Notes: generated from the letters alone by a model not told the origin. Counted from the first letter of the stretch, positions 1-9,499 are shown. The stretch: DNA of 64,000 bases from Gordonia jinghuaiqii (GCF_014041935.1 NZ_CP059491.1:5022001-5086000); one strand, 5' to 3'. Program-made: numbers and translations.

Positions 1-954
1 GCCCCGGGAACGCCACTCGATCATCTGAGCCCTGAACTCGTCGAACCGGTGCGCAAAGTTCCGGGCGAGGAACCCGCGAACGCTCAGCGACCGCGAGGTG
101 ATGTTGAAAAGATTCCGGGGCCCCGGAGTCGGACTGCCCGGTGTGGAATACCCGGAGATGGCGCCGCACATTACAATTCGGCCGTCGATGTTCATCTCAT
201 CGAGTGCCGCCACCAGATGATCACCACCGACGTTGTCGAAGTACACGTCCACGCCAGACGGCGCCGCATCGCGCAGCAGCTCCGCGACCGGGCCGTCGCG
301 GTAACAGAATGCGGCATCCGCGCCCAGCGCCGTCGTACTGAAAGCGACCTTCTCCGCCGAGCCCGCGCTGGCGATGACGGTGGCACCCATGATCTTCGCG
401 ATCTGGACGGCCAGGCTCCCGACCGAGCCGCCGGCGCCGGACACGAACACGACGTCGCCACGGCGAACCTCGGCCAGGCAACAGATGCCCGACCATGCGG
501 TCAGACCGCTGACGCCCAGGCTGTTGAGGTAGGACGAGGCGGGGATGGCGTCGTCGACGGTGACCTTCAGCGGATCGCGGTAACCGCGCGATCCCGGGTC
601 GAGGACGTCGAGGTCGCGCCAGCCCTTGAAATGCGTCACGTGGTCGCCGGGCGCGAATCCGGAATGACGCGACTCGACGACCTCTCCGACCGCCCACCCC
701 TCGAGTGGTGAATCGAGTTCGTACGGGGCGAGATAGGAGCCGGTCCCGGCCGTCGGATTCATCCGAATACGCATCGAGGGGTCGACCGACATGAACATGT
801 TTCGGACGAGGATCTGCCCTTCACGAAGCGCAGGAATCTCCACGTGGGCGAGGGCGAAGTCCCCAGGGTCGGGGATTCCGGTCGGGTATCCGACGAGTCG
901 CACCTCGGTGCGTGTGGTCGTGTGAAGCGTCGAGGGAGACATGGTGACAGTCAT
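1..954 (-). CDS. NADP-dependent MDR-family oxidoreductase (CurA/prostaglandin-reductase-like), C-terminus cut by window edge
   Basis: Reading the minus strand from the ATG at 954 gives an open frame of 318 codons that runs off the left edge, so the C-terminus is missing. The protein has the zinc-free medium-chain dehydrogenase/reductase layout: an N-terminal GroES-like half with a VDPSMR segment, then a Rossmann half with the nucleotide-binding stretch SGAGGSVGSLAVQIAK and a following DVYFDNVGG motif. Known members reduce alpha,beta-unsaturated ketones or aldehydes with NADPH. Its ATG overlaps the stop of the upstream enoyl-CoA hydratase-like gene as ATGA, so the two are probably translationally coupled. 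The substrate cannot be read from the sequence. Confidence 0.85.
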   Translation of the reverse strand, partial: MTVTMSPSTLHTTTRTEVRLVGYPTGIPDPGDFALAHVEIPALREGQILVRNMFMSVDPSMRIRMNPTAGTGSYLAPYELDSPLEGWAVGEVVESRHSGFAPGDHVTHFKGWRDLDVLDPGSRGYRDPLKVTVDDAIPASSYLNSLGVSGLTAWSGICCLAEVRRGDVVFVSGAGGSVGSLAVQIAKIMGATVIASAGSAEKVAFSTTALGADAAFCYRDGPVAELLRDAAPSGVDVYFDNVGGDHLVAALDEMNIDGRIVMCGAISGYSTPGSPTPGPRNLFNITSRSLSVRGFLARNFAHRFDEFRAQMIEWRSRG

Positions 955-1757
955 TCGTGTGGGTCCTCTGCTATCCAGCGCCGCGCGTCTTCGAACGGCT
1001 GTGAGACGAATGTGGTGATCCGGTCGGCCGCGTCGTCGGCGAGACGCGCCCGCATCGAAGCGTGAGCCTCGATCGAGACCGCATCGTCGAGTCGCAGATC
1101 CATCCCGGCGTAGAAGGCGTACTTGGTGAGTCCGACGGCCTGCACGGGCAACGAAGCGAGCCCGTGCGCCATCTCGAGTGCCGATCGCCGGGCATCGGGT
1201 ACGACCTCGTGCACGAGGCCGAGCGTGTGGGCGGTCTGCGGGTCTACAACGCGCCCGCGAAGGGCGAACTCGAGCGCGGTGGCCGAACCGATGAGCCGCG
1301 AGAGTCGCTGTAACGCAGAGGCTCCGGGAACCAGACCCAGCTTCACCTCGGGCAGTCCGTAGAGGTGATCGCCGGCCTGAGCGATCCGGATGTCGGACGC
1401 GAGTGCCAGGGTGAATCCGATTCCCATCGCGTCGCCGTTGAGCGCCGCGATGACCGGCTTGCGCAACGCGGTCAGCCTGCTGAACGAATCATGCATCCGC
1501 AGATAACGATCCGGGCCGTCGGCGACCCGATCGACGAGGGGGGTCTTCTGTCCCATCACCAGGTGCTCCGGCGAGAACATAGTCACGAACCGATTGTCGG
1601 TACCACCGGTGAGAACGACGGCCCTGACAGCATCATCAGCCGTCCAGGTCTCGACCATCGCCGAGAGCTGGGTCACGCCGTCGAGGTCGTAGTACCCGTG
1701 GGGCGGGTTGTCCCACGTCGCGATGGCGACCTTTCGAATCCGCTGTTCTTTCCACAT
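951..1757 (-). CDS. Enoyl-CoA hydratase/isomerase-family protein lacking the first catalytic Glu
   Basis: A 268-residue crotonase-fold protein, the usual length of the family. The oxyanion-hole region (VIAALNGDAMGIG) and the LPEVKLGLVPG segment, which carries the Glu164-equivalent, are present. The position matching Glu144 of classical hydratases, normally in GGGxELAL, reads GIGFTLAL here, so that Glu is replaced by Thr. Crotonase relatives with one acid are often isomerases, hydrolases or decarboxylases rather than hydratases, so water addition is uncertain. It is coupled by a 4-base overlap to the downstream MDR oxidoreductase and lies about 195 bp after the MHS-type transporter, all on the minus strand. 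Confidence 0.85.
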   Translation of the reverse strand: MWKEQRIRKVAIATWDNPPHGYYDLDGVTQLSAMVETWTADDAVRAVVLTGGTDNRFVTMFSPEHLVMGQKTPLVDRVADGPDRYLRMHDSFSRLTALRKPVIAALNGDAMGIGFTLALASDIRIAQAGDHLYGLPEVKLGLVPGASALQRLSRLIGSATALEFALRGRVVDPQTAHTLGLVHEVVPDARRSALEMAHGLASLPVQAVGLTKYAFYAGMDLRLDDAVSIEAHASMRARLADDAADRITTFVSQPFEDARRWIAEDPHE

Positions 1758-1952
1758 TTGGCGATCTACTCCTAGTCGATGTCACGTGCGACGAACCGCT
1801 CGAATCCGTTCCAGTATCGGTGGCCAGACACTCGAGCCCTCCGGGGCGGTGACCAACGTCCAGCGTCCGCGCGGGATCGAACGGTCGGCATCGATAGCAG
1901 ACAGGCGGGTCGCAACGAGACTGCCCGTCGCCTGTCCGCTACCTGCGAAGCG

Positions 1953-3350
1953 TCAGCCGCGCGTGCCGTCGAGGACCTGCGATTCGTTTGCCGCGCCGGC
2001 GACCTGATCGTCATCGACGTACGTGGTCAGGTCGATGCCCGCACGATCTCGGATCGTGGTCAGCGCGATCAACGACACCACCAGCGAGGCCAGTGCCAGC
2101 CAAAGGACCGCTCGCGTCCCAGCCGCATCCGCGAGCGCGGTGGCGATCAGCGGGGCGGGCGCCGAGAACGCCAGGTTGGCGAGTGTGAATGCGAGCGCCG
2201 AACCTGAGAATCGCGACTTCGTCGGAAACTGCTCGGCGAACAACGCCGGCTGAGCTCCGGTCGCGAACAGGATCGAGCCCATCGTCAGAGCCAGGGCGGC
2301 GGCGATGGCGACGACAGCCTGGCTCAGCGCCAAAGCGAAGAACAAGGTCACGCCGATGGAGGCACCCACCAGACCCACGAGGATGATTCGCTTCCGTCCC
2401 AGCCGGTCGCTCAGATAGCCGCCCGCGATACATGCGGGGATCGTGAAGGCATTGGCGACCAGCAGGATGACGAAAGTTGTACCGCTGGCCAATCCGCCCT
2501 GCTTGGTGAGCAGGCTCAGCCCGTACACAGCGGCGAGGTAGTAGCACAACGACGGGCCGCACCACAGTAGGGCGAGCTTGATGATCTGTGCGCGATGCGT
2601 CTTGAGAATGCGTAGGCCACGGCTATCGGCGCCCTTCTCCTTGTCGACGACGGCGTCGTCGTTGGCCCGCTGCGCCTCGAATGCTGGTGTCTCGGTCAGC
2701 TTCAGCCGGATGTAGGCGGCAACTGCGACGATCGCGATGCTACTGATGAACGGGATGCGCCAGCCCCATGATTCCCATTGCTGCTCGGTCAGCACCGCAG
2801 TCAGCACCGCGAGGGTCAGATTCGCGGCCACCTGGCTGATCGGTCCGCCTATGCCGACGCACGCGCCCAATAGACCGCGCCGGGTCTTGTCCGCGTGCTC
2901 CATCGCCATCAGCTGATTGCCGGTGTACTCGCCTCCGAGCGAGAACCCCTGTAGGAAGCGAAGTCCAACCAGGAGCGTGGCGATCATGACGCCGCCGTAG
3001 GTCGGCAGGAGGCCGATCAACGCTGAGGCCCCGCCCATCAGAGCTAGGGTGATGTAGAGCACCGGCCGTCGGCCGATCCGGTCGCCGAGATGGCCGAAGA
3101 CGATCGCGCCGAACGGTCGTGCGAGGAATCCGACGCCGAACGTCGCGAAGGAAGCCAACAAAGCACCCGAACTGCCCAGATCGCTGAAGAACAGGTCCGG
3201 GAACAGCGAGGCCGCCAGCGCTCCGTAGATGGCGAAATCGAAGAACTCGAGCGCAGAGCCGGCGGTGCCGCTGACCGCTGCACGCTTCTCCATCTTGCTC
3301 ATTCGCGAGGGCGGTGCTGCGGAACCTCCGGCGGAACTAGGTAGGGACAT
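1953..3350 (-). CDS. MFS transporter, metabolite:H+ symporter (MHS) type
   Basis: A 465-residue, roughly 12-helix membrane protein. It has the MHS-type opening (AGSALEFFDFAIYGALAA), the loop motif GDRIGRRP between helices 2 and 3, and a second copy SDRLGRKR in the other half. MHS carriers import organic acids and related solutes with protons. A longer frame exists upstream, but the ATG at 3350 has a strong AGGAGG 4-5 bases before it and is preferred. It reads away from the CoA-transferase operon across the 3351-3849 spacer, so it may import a substrate of the neighbouring acyl-CoA genes (inference). Confidence 0.85.
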   Translation of the reverse strand: MSLPSSAGGSAAPPSRMSKMEKRAAVSGTAGSALEFFDFAIYGALAASLFPDLFFSDLGSSGALLASFATFGVGFLARPFGAIVFGHLGDRIGRRPVLYITLALMGGASALIGLLPTYGGVMIATLLVGLRFLQGFSLGGEYTGNQLMAMEHADKTRRGLLGACVGIGGPISQVAANLTLAVLTAVLTEQQWESWGWRIPFISSIAIVAVAAYIRLKLTETPAFEAQRANDDAVVDKEKGADSRGLRILKTHRAQIIKLALLWCGPSLCYYLAAVYGLSLLTKQGGLASGTTFVILLVANAFTIPACIAGGYLSDRLGRKRIILVGLVGASIGVTLFFALALSQAVVAIAAALALTMGSILFATGAQPALFAEQFPTKSRFSGSALAFTLANLAFSAPAPLIATALADAAGTRAVLWLALASLVVSLIALTTIRDRAGIDLTTYVDDDQVAGAANESQVLDGTRG

Positions 3351-3849
3351 CCGGTCCTCCTGTAGTAGTGATCTCGACTTCTCGAGTACTCGACGGTCAC
3401 ACCCGGCCTGCGGCGCACACCACACCACTTCGCGCTGTGCGGTGCCCGGGACGGCGCAGCAGGGCGGACTGAGGACGGTCGATCCCGTGGTCCTCGCCGC
3501 GCAGGTCTACCTGCTGTCCAGGACTTCAGTGATCGGTGCCTCCAGCCACCTCTCCCACGAAGTGTGACTGCTCACACAGATTATTGGAGGGCCCCGGTAT
3601 CTCTGTCCAACATTGATTCGGCATATACCAATGCAGCATTTGCATCAATACGATTGCGGGGGATCCCCTGGCTACTCGCCACCATGCACCGTAAATCTCA
3701 CAATCTTGAAAGCGTTTAATGCGATTGGCGCATTTATTAATGCATGAATTTTGCTGGACTGGCATATGCATACGAGGTGACAGTAGAGACCGAAACCACA
3801 CTGCGCCGACCTCGACGGTCGGCTGTCGGATCAAGTCGAGGGAGCTGTT
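3351..3849. promoter_or_regulatory. Divergent intergenic region with AATGC/GCATT palindromes
   Basis: This 499-bp spacer separates the leftward transporter from the rightward CoA-transferase operon and looks AT-richer than its surroundings. No credible gene is seen. It contains a perfect palindrome AATGC-A-GCATT at 3630-3640, overlapping ATGCA-N5-TGCAT at 3631-3645, and AATGCG-N5-CGCATT at 3718-3734, followed by ATGCAT at 3740-3745. The recurrence of AATGC half-sites suggests operators for a regulator that is not encoded nearby. Both transcripts probably start in this spacer. Confidence 0.45.
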
Positions 3850-5070
3850 GTGAGCGCGAAAGAGAACCGCGATAACACCAGGCAGGGGCAGCTGCACGAC
3901 CTAAAAGTCGTCGAGTTCGCCCATGTGGTCGCCGGCCCCATGGCCGGGTCCCTCCTCGCCGACCAGGGCGCGGAGGTCGTACACGTCGAGCCTCCGGGGC
4001 TCGGCGACGCGGCGCGGCAAATGGGACCCAAGCGCGACAACGTACCGCTGTGGTTCAAGGTGGCCGGCCGTAACAAGCGCTCGGTGACCCTCGACCTGCA
4101 CCACGAGTCCGGCCGCGACGTCGCGCACCGTCTCGTGGAGTGGGCCGACGTCGTGATCGTCACGCTCCGCAACGATCGACTCCGCAAATGGGAGCTCGAC
4201 TGGGATGCGGTACACCGGGTCAACCCCAAAGCAATCCTGCTCCAGATCTCTGGGTACGGGGCCAACACGTCACTCGCCGACGCCCCAGGATTCGGCAAGA
4301 TGGGCGAGGCGCGCAGCGGCGTCGTACACCTCACCGGCTTCCCGGACGGACCACCCGTGCATACCGGCTTCTCCCACGGCGACGCCGTCACCGGCCTCAT
4401 GGGCGCCTACGCGATCATGGCCGCGGCGTACCGGCGGGCGACCGATCCCGACTTCGACGGCGAATGGATCGACCTCGCGTTGTTCGAGCCACTGTACCGA
4501 CTTGTGGAGTGGCAGATCATTATCCACGACCAACTGGGCATCGACCCGATGCGGGCCGGCAATCAGCTGGCAGTCGCGCCCGCTGCGGTGATCAACAGCT
4601 ACCAATCGACCGACGGCGATTGGATCACGGTGACCTCCGCAACTCTGCGGTCGGTTATCAACATCGCGCGCCTCCTGGGCTTCGACGAAGACGAGTACCG
4701 CACCTCCGAACAGCAGCTGGCCAACAAGAAGCACCTCGACGACGGACTCCGCGAGTGGATCGCGAAACGATCGACCGCCGACACTCTCGCCGCGCTCTCG
4801 GCCGCTGAGGTCGTGGCGTCTCGGGTGTTCAGCGCTGCTGACATCGCCGCCGACCCGATCTACGCCGAACGCGACGACATCATCACCGTCGAAGACCCCG
4901 ATCTCGGTCCCGTGCGTATGCAGGCGGCGCTGCCGCACTTCCGACGGCAGCCTGGTGCGGTGTGGAGAAGCGGCCCCGCACTCGGCGAGGACAACGCGCT
5001 CGTCTACCGCGACTGGCTTGGGCTGTCCGTCGAGGAGATCAACAATCTCGAGAGGCACGGCGTTGTCTGA
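3850..5070 (+). CDS. CaiB/BaiF (class III) CoA-transferase
   Basis: A 406-residue protein of the family III CoA-transferases, which move CoA between carboxylic acids through an aspartyl-CoA thioester. The N-terminal signature (LKVVEFAHVVAGPMAG, then GAEVVHVEPP) is clear, and Asp178 in HGDAVTG matches the catalytic Asp. The GTG start has GAGGGAG just upstream. It is the first gene of a rightward operon. The next gene starts inside its last codons, followed by an acetoacetyl-CoA synthetase and a transporter. It probably activates the imported acid for cleavage by the CitE-like lyase. The acid itself is unknown. Confidence 0.88.
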   Translation: MSAKENRDNTRQGQLHDLKVVEFAHVVAGPMAGSLLADQGAEVVHVEPPGLGDAARQMGPKRDNVPLWFKVAGRNKRSVTLDLHHESGRDVAHRLVEWADVVIVTLRNDRLRKWELDWDAVHRVNPKAILLQISGYGANTSLADAPGFGKMGEARSGVVHLTGFPDGPPVHTGFSHGDAVTGLMGAYAIMAAAYRRATDPDFDGEWIDLALFEPLYRLVEWQIIIHDQLGIDPMRAGNQLAVAPAAVINSYQSTDGDWITVTSATLRSVINIARLLGFDEDEYRTSEQQLANKKHLDDGLREWIAKRSTADTLAALSAAEVVASRVFSAADIAADPIYAERDDIITVEDPDLGPVRMQAALPHFRRQPGAVWRSGPALGEDNALVYRDWLGLSVEEINNLERHGVV

Positions 5071-5971
5071 CGAGAGACCTCGACCGCGCATACGGTCGAT
5101 GCTGTTCGTCCCCGGCACGAGGACCGAATGGCTCGAGAAGGCAAGGCGCGTCGGTCCAGACGCCCTGATCTTCGACCTCGAGGACGCGGTGCCCGACAGC
5201 GAGAAGGTGACCGCGCTGGCGACCGTCATCGACGTCGTCCGCGACGTCGGAATGTCCGCCGCGGGACCCCGAATGTTCGTGCGTGTCAACCCGATCGACA
5301 GTTGGACCAACGCGAACGCCCTTCGTCAGCTCATCGGTCCCGGCCTGTCCGGAATCGTCCTGCCGAAGGTCGACGGGGTGGGTGATGTGATGCTTGCCGA
5401 CGAGCTCATGAGCTGGTCGGAGGATCAGCACGGGCTGCCCCGCGGCTCGATCGCGCTCATGCCGGTTCTCGAGACCGCGCGGAGCCTGCGCGACGCGCAC
5501 GCCATCGCCGGTGCCGCGCAGCGGGTCGCCTACCTCGGGGCCGTGACCGGGGCCGGCGGCGACGTGGCACGTGCGGTCGGCTACCGGTGGACCAAGGAAT
5601 GTTCCGAGACCGCCGAACTGCGTTCTCGGGTGCTGCTCGATGTGCGCGCCGCCGGATCACCAAACCCGATGACCGGATTGTGGACGCCCGTCGCAGATCT
5701 GGCGGGACTTCGCGCGTTCGCTGAGCAGAACCGCGACCTCGGGTACGAAGGCATGGTCGCTATTCACCCTACGCACGTTCCGGTCATCAACGAAGTGTTC
5801 GCACCCACCGAAAAGGAACTCGCGCGCCTACAACGTCTTGTTCAGGCTGTCACCAGCGCCCAGTCGGACGGGAGGGGCGTCGTCGCATTCGAAGGCGAGA
5901 TGGTCGACGAGGCGATGGCCGAGACAGCACGCCTGACGCTCCAGCGATACCAGGCCGAACTCACCGACTGA
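5063..5971 (+). CDS. HpcH/HpaI aldolase / citrate lyase beta (CitE)-like protein
   Basis: A 302-residue TIM-barrel lyase of the CitE/citramalyl-CoA lyase group. It carries RSMLFVPG near the N-terminus, the Mg2+-binding DLEDAVPDSEK segment and a late GMVAIHPTHVPVIN motif. The start is taken as TTG at 5063, with GAGAGG 8 bases upstream. The next in-frame ATG at 5099 would remove the conserved RSMLFVPG opening. It overlaps the CoA-transferase by 8 bases, so the two are coupled. Relatives cleave 3-hydroxyacyl-CoA thioesters such as citramalyl-CoA or malyl-CoA. Here it probably acts on the CoA ester made by the preceding enzyme (inference). Confidence 0.85.
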   Translation: MSDERPRPRIRSMLFVPGTRTEWLEKARRVGPDALIFDLEDAVPDSEKVTALATVIDVVRDVGMSAAGPRMFVRVNPIDSWTNANALRQLIGPGLSGIVLPKVDGVGDVMLADELMSWSEDQHGLPRGSIALMPVLETARSLRDAHAIAGAAQRVAYLGAVTGAGGDVARAVGYRWTKECSETAELRSRVLLDVRAAGSPNPMTGLWTPVADLAGLRAFAEQNRDLGYEGMVAIHPTHVPVINEVFAPTEKELARLQRLVQAVTSAQSDGRGVVAFEGEMVDEAMAETARLTLQRYQAELTD

Positions 5972-5990
5972 TCGTCCGGTTAGGAAACAG

Positions 5991-8009
5991 ATGACACAGC
6001 AAAACAACCCGCTCCCAAACCCTGAAATGCTCTGGCGCCCCGCCACCGTCGCCGAGTCCAACAACATGCAGACGTTCCGGCACTGGCTGGGGACGGAACG
6101 GCAGGTTGATATCCCGGACTACCCCGCACTGTGGCGCTGGTCGGTGTCCGACCTCGCAGGGTTCTGGGAGGCGATCGCTGACTACTTCGACGTCGGATTC
6201 CACGAACGGCCCACCACCGTGATCGCTGGCAGTCAGATGCCCGAGGTCACCTGGTTCGAAGGTGCGACCCTGAACTACGCCGAGCACGCGCTCCGCTTCG
6301 GGGACGGCAAACGCGATTCGGATCTTGCTGTGATCTTCGAGGGGGAAAGCGGATTCTCCCAGTCCATCACCTACGGCGAGCTGCGGCACCAGGTCGCCGC
6401 AGTCCGTGCCGCGCTCGTCGAACTGGGGGTTCGGGCCGGTGATCGGGTCGTCGCGCTGGCCCCCAACATCCCTCAAACCCTAGTCGCATTCCTGAGTGCG
6501 GCGAGCATCGGTGCCATCTGGTCATCGTGCTCACCGGACTTCGGTGCGACGGCGGTCATCGACCGCTTCTCCCAAGTGACACCGACGGTGCTCTTCGCCG
6601 TCGACGGATACCCATACAACGGCAAGAAATTCGACATTCGATCCACCGTCGTGCAGATCCGGGACGAACTTCCGACGCTGAAGACCACGGTGCTCATCGA
6701 CTATCTGGGGATCGAGGCCACCTCACCCCGCGTCGATACGTCGACCGCAGCGCACCCAAACGTCGGCTGGGACGAGATGATCGAACGCCACCGCGGCGCG
6801 ACCGTCCAGTACGAGTCCGTACCGTTTGATCATCCTCTGTGGATTCTCTACTCCTCCGGGACCACTGGGCTTCCGAAGGCGATCGTGCACGGCCACGGCG
6901 GGATGCTGCTCGAACACCTGAAGGCCATCGGACTGCACTCCGACCTGGGTCCACAGGACAGGTTCTTCTGGTTCACCACCACCGGCTGGATGGTGTGGAA
7001 CTTTTTGGTCGGCGGACTGCTGGTCGGTTCGACAGTCGTGCTCTACGACGGCAGCCCCACCTATGAAAGCCTGTCGGTGTTGTGGAGGCTTGCCGAACGT
7101 CACCGAGTCAAGTACTTCGGAACGTCCCCGTTGTTCATCGACACCTGCGCCAGGGAAGGGCTGATCCCTGGCGAGCAGTACGACTTGCCGGCGCTGCGCA
7201 CCATCGGGGTCACCGGCTCACCTCTGACCGAACCGGGCTTCCGGTGGATTCACCGGTCAGTTGGACCGGACATACAGGTGGCCAGCGTCTCCGGCGGCAC
7301 TGACGTCTGCACCGCACTCGTCGGCGCGAGCCCGGATGTTCCGGTTTGGGTGGGCGAGATATCCTGCGCAACACTGGGTGCCGCCGTCGAAATCTTCGAC
7401 GACTCAGGAAACCAGTTGGTCGGTGAGGTCGGCGAACTCGTCGTCACAAAGCCGATGCCCGCAATGCCTGTGTGCTTCTGGAACGACCCCGACCGCAGCC
7501 GGCTTCGCGAGGCATACTTCGACACTTTCCCGGGTGTGTGGCGTCACGGCGACTCCGCAATGGTCACCGAACGCGGGACATTTGTCGTGTCCGGTCGAAG
7601 TGACTCGACCCTCAACCGCGGCGGGATCCGTATGGGTACCGCAGAGTTCTACCGGGTCGTCGAGAGCTTCCCCGGTGTCCTCGACTCGCTGGTGATCGAC
7701 ACCTCCTCGGGTGGCACTAGAGGGGATCTGCTGTGCTTCGTTGTCCTCGCCGACGGTCGCACACTCGACGACCTCACCCCGTCGCTGGCCACGCTTCTCC
7801 GGCGCGAACTCTCCCCACGCCACGTCCCGGATCAGTTCATCGAGATCGCCGAGGTACCCCGCACATTGAGCGGAAAGAAGGTCGAGGTGCCGATCAAGAA
7901 GATCCTCGCGGGTGCCGATCCGAATACCGTGATAAGTCGAGATGCGCTCCGCAACCCGAATGCGTTGAGGGGTTTCGTACCCCGCCATGCACTGAACACC
8001 AAGAGTTGA
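5991..8009 (+). CDS. Acetoacetyl-CoA synthetase (acetoacetate-CoA ligase)
   Basis: A 672-residue ANL adenylating enzyme of full acetoacetyl-CoA synthetase length. It has the extended N-terminus typical of that family (MLWRP, then a WSV...FW segment), the P-loop-like LYSSGTTGLPKAIVHGHGG, VSGGTDV around the acyl-binding region, and a C-terminal RTLSGKKVEVPIKK that supplies the catalytic Lys. AGGAAA precedes the ATG. It converts acetoacetate, ATP and CoA to acetoacetyl-CoA. Lying 19 bp after a CitE-like lyase, it suggests that the lyase releases acetoacetate or a similar 3-oxo acid, which is then reactivated. Activity on other short acids cannot be excluded. Confidence 0.88.
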   Translation: MTQQNNPLPNPEMLWRPATVAESNNMQTFRHWLGTERQVDIPDYPALWRWSVSDLAGFWEAIADYFDVGFHERPTTVIAGSQMPEVTWFEGATLNYAEHALRFGDGKRDSDLAVIFEGESGFSQSITYGELRHQVAAVRAALVELGVRAGDRVVALAPNIPQTLVAFLSAASIGAIWSSCSPDFGATAVIDRFSQVTPTVLFAVDGYPYNGKKFDIRSTVVQIRDELPTLKTTVLIDYLGIEATSPRVDTSTAAHPNVGWDEMIERHRGATVQYESVPFDHPLWILYSSGTTGLPKAIVHGHGGMLLEHLKAIGLHSDLGPQDRFFWFTTTGWMVWNFLVGGLLVGSTVVLYDGSPTYESLSVLWRLAERHRVKYFGTSPLFIDTCAREGLIPGEQYDLPALRTIGVTGSPLTEPGFRWIHRSVGPDIQVASVSGGTDVCTALVGASPDVPVWVGEISCATLGAAVEIFDDSGNQLVGEVGELVVTKPMPAMPVCFWNDPDRSRLREAYFDTFPGVWRHGDSAMVTERGTFVVSGRSDSTLNRGGIRMGTAEFYRVVESFPGVLDSLVIDTSSGGTRGDLLCFVVLADGRTLDDLTPSLATLLRRELSPRHVPDQFIEIAEVPRTLSGKKVEVPIKKILAGADPNTVISRDALRNPNALRGFVPRHALNTKS

Positions 8010-8052
8010 CCGCTGCGGCCTGTATTCGCGTCGAGGTGAAGACGACCGTCCG

Positions 8053-9309
8053 ATGATCACGTCACCGTACGCCGGCCCACGCCCCTGGATCGTGTGGGGC
8101 GTCGGCATGTTCAGCTACGTAGTGGCAGTGCTGGACCGTACGACCTTCGGTGTGTCCGGGGTGCAGGCCACCGAGAGGTTCGGCGTCTCGGCGAGCGTGC
8201 TGTCGACGTTCGTCCTGGTTCAGGTCATCGTGTACTCCGGCGCGCAGGTCCCGGCAGGGGTACTGCTCGATCGCTTCGGTTCCCGTCTCATGATCGTGAC
8301 CGGCGGAACGCTGATGGCGTGTGGACAGGTACTGCTGGCTGTCACCACCGAACTGGGACATGCGCTGACGGCACGGGTGCTCGTCGGCCTCGGCGACGCC
8401 TTCATGTTCATTGCGGTCATCTCACTGGTTCCTCGCTGGTTCGCGCCACGACGCATCCCAATCGTCACCCAGCTGACCGGCATCGGTGGACAGCTCGGAC
8501 AAGTGCTGTCAGCGGTACCCTTCTTGGCGATTCTCGAGGCACGCGGTTGGGCGACTGCGTATCTCAGTGCCGCAGCCGTAGGACTCGTCGCGGTCGCCCT
8601 GGCGGCAGCGTTCATCCGGAACCAGCCGCCTGGCGTTTCGTGCGGCACGGTCGGTCCAATCGCTCACCAGAAGCGGGCCCTGATCGGCCCGATCCGAGCG
8701 GTGTGGCGCAGTGCTGGCACTCGTCTCGCATTCTTCACCCACATGGGCACGCAATTCTCGATGAACACTTTCTCGCTGATGTGGGGACTCCCCTATCTCA
8801 TACTCGGCCAGGGCTTGTCGTCACAACTCGCCGGCGCACTGATGAGTTTTTCTGTCGTCGTAATGGTCGTCTCCGCACCCCTCGTCGGCGCAGTCACCAG
8901 TCGGTATCCGAACCGTCGCGTACAAATGGCGCTCGGCTACGTCGCCGGCCTCATAGCCACGTGGGCCGGTGTCCTGGTACTGCCGACCGCCGCGCCACTG
9001 TGGGTCCTCGTCATCCTCATGACGGTGATCGGGCTCGGCGGACCGGCATCGATCATCGCCCTCGACATCGTCCGAACCAGCACGCAACCCGCGAATCTGG
9101 GTACCGCTCAGGCGATCACGAATCTCGGCGGCTACCTCGGATCACTGGCCCTTCTGCAGGGTATGGGCATGGCGATCAATGCAGCAGGCGGATATTCCTT
9201 CGACTCCTTCCGGATCGCCTGGTCGATGCAGGCGGTGCTGTGGATCGTCGCCCTGGTCGGCATCGCGCTGTCAGCACGAGCGTTCCGAGCGGAGACTCGC
9301 GCTCTTTGA
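8053..9309 (+). CDS. MFS transporter of the catabolic operon
   Basis: A 418-residue protein with about 12 hydrophobic helices and an early arginine-containing helix (VVAVLDRTTFGVSG) seen in many MFS uptake carriers. The loop LLDRFGSR fits the MFS helix 2-3 motif. It follows the acetoacetyl-CoA synthetase by 43 bp on the same strand and is the last gene of the operon. By position it is a likely importer of the acid that the upstream CoA-transferase activates. The substrate is not identifiable. It is not closely similar to the MHS-type carrier at 1953-3350. Confidence 0.82.
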   Translation: MITSPYAGPRPWIVWGVGMFSYVVAVLDRTTFGVSGVQATERFGVSASVLSTFVLVQVIVYSGAQVPAGVLLDRFGSRLMIVTGGTLMACGQVLLAVTTELGHALTARVLVGLGDAFMFIAVISLVPRWFAPRRIPIVTQLTGIGGQLGQVLSAVPFLAILEARGWATAYLSAAAVGLVAVALAAAFIRNQPPGVSCGTVGPIAHQKRALIGPIRAVWRSAGTRLAFFTHMGTQFSMNTFSLMWGLPYLILGQGLSSQLAGALMSFSVVVMVVSAPLVGAVTSRYPNRRVQMALGYVAGLIATWAGVLVLPTAAPLWVLVILMTVIGLGGPASIIALDIVRTSTQPANLGTAQAITNLGGYLGSLALLQGMGMAINAAGGYSFDSFRIAWSMQAVLWIVALVGIALSARAFRAETRAL

Positions 9310-9499
9310 TGCCGCCGCCCCCACCGTCACGCTCCGCTCCGGACGGCCGAACACGCCGATGCGATCGCCTCGACTGGTTCCGCTGGATATGGAAATCACC
9401 GACGTCGCGGTATGCAGGTGCCTGGTCTGCGGTCGGCAACCTGCTGGAGGCGAAGTCCGACCGGAAACTGGACACTGGGATAAGCACCTACAACTCGAA

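Noticed and set aside
3526..3897. 123-codon minus-strand frame in the divergent spacer
   Set aside because: It crosses palindromic regulatory DNA and the start of the CoA-transferase gene, has no ribosome-binding site and no family resemblance.
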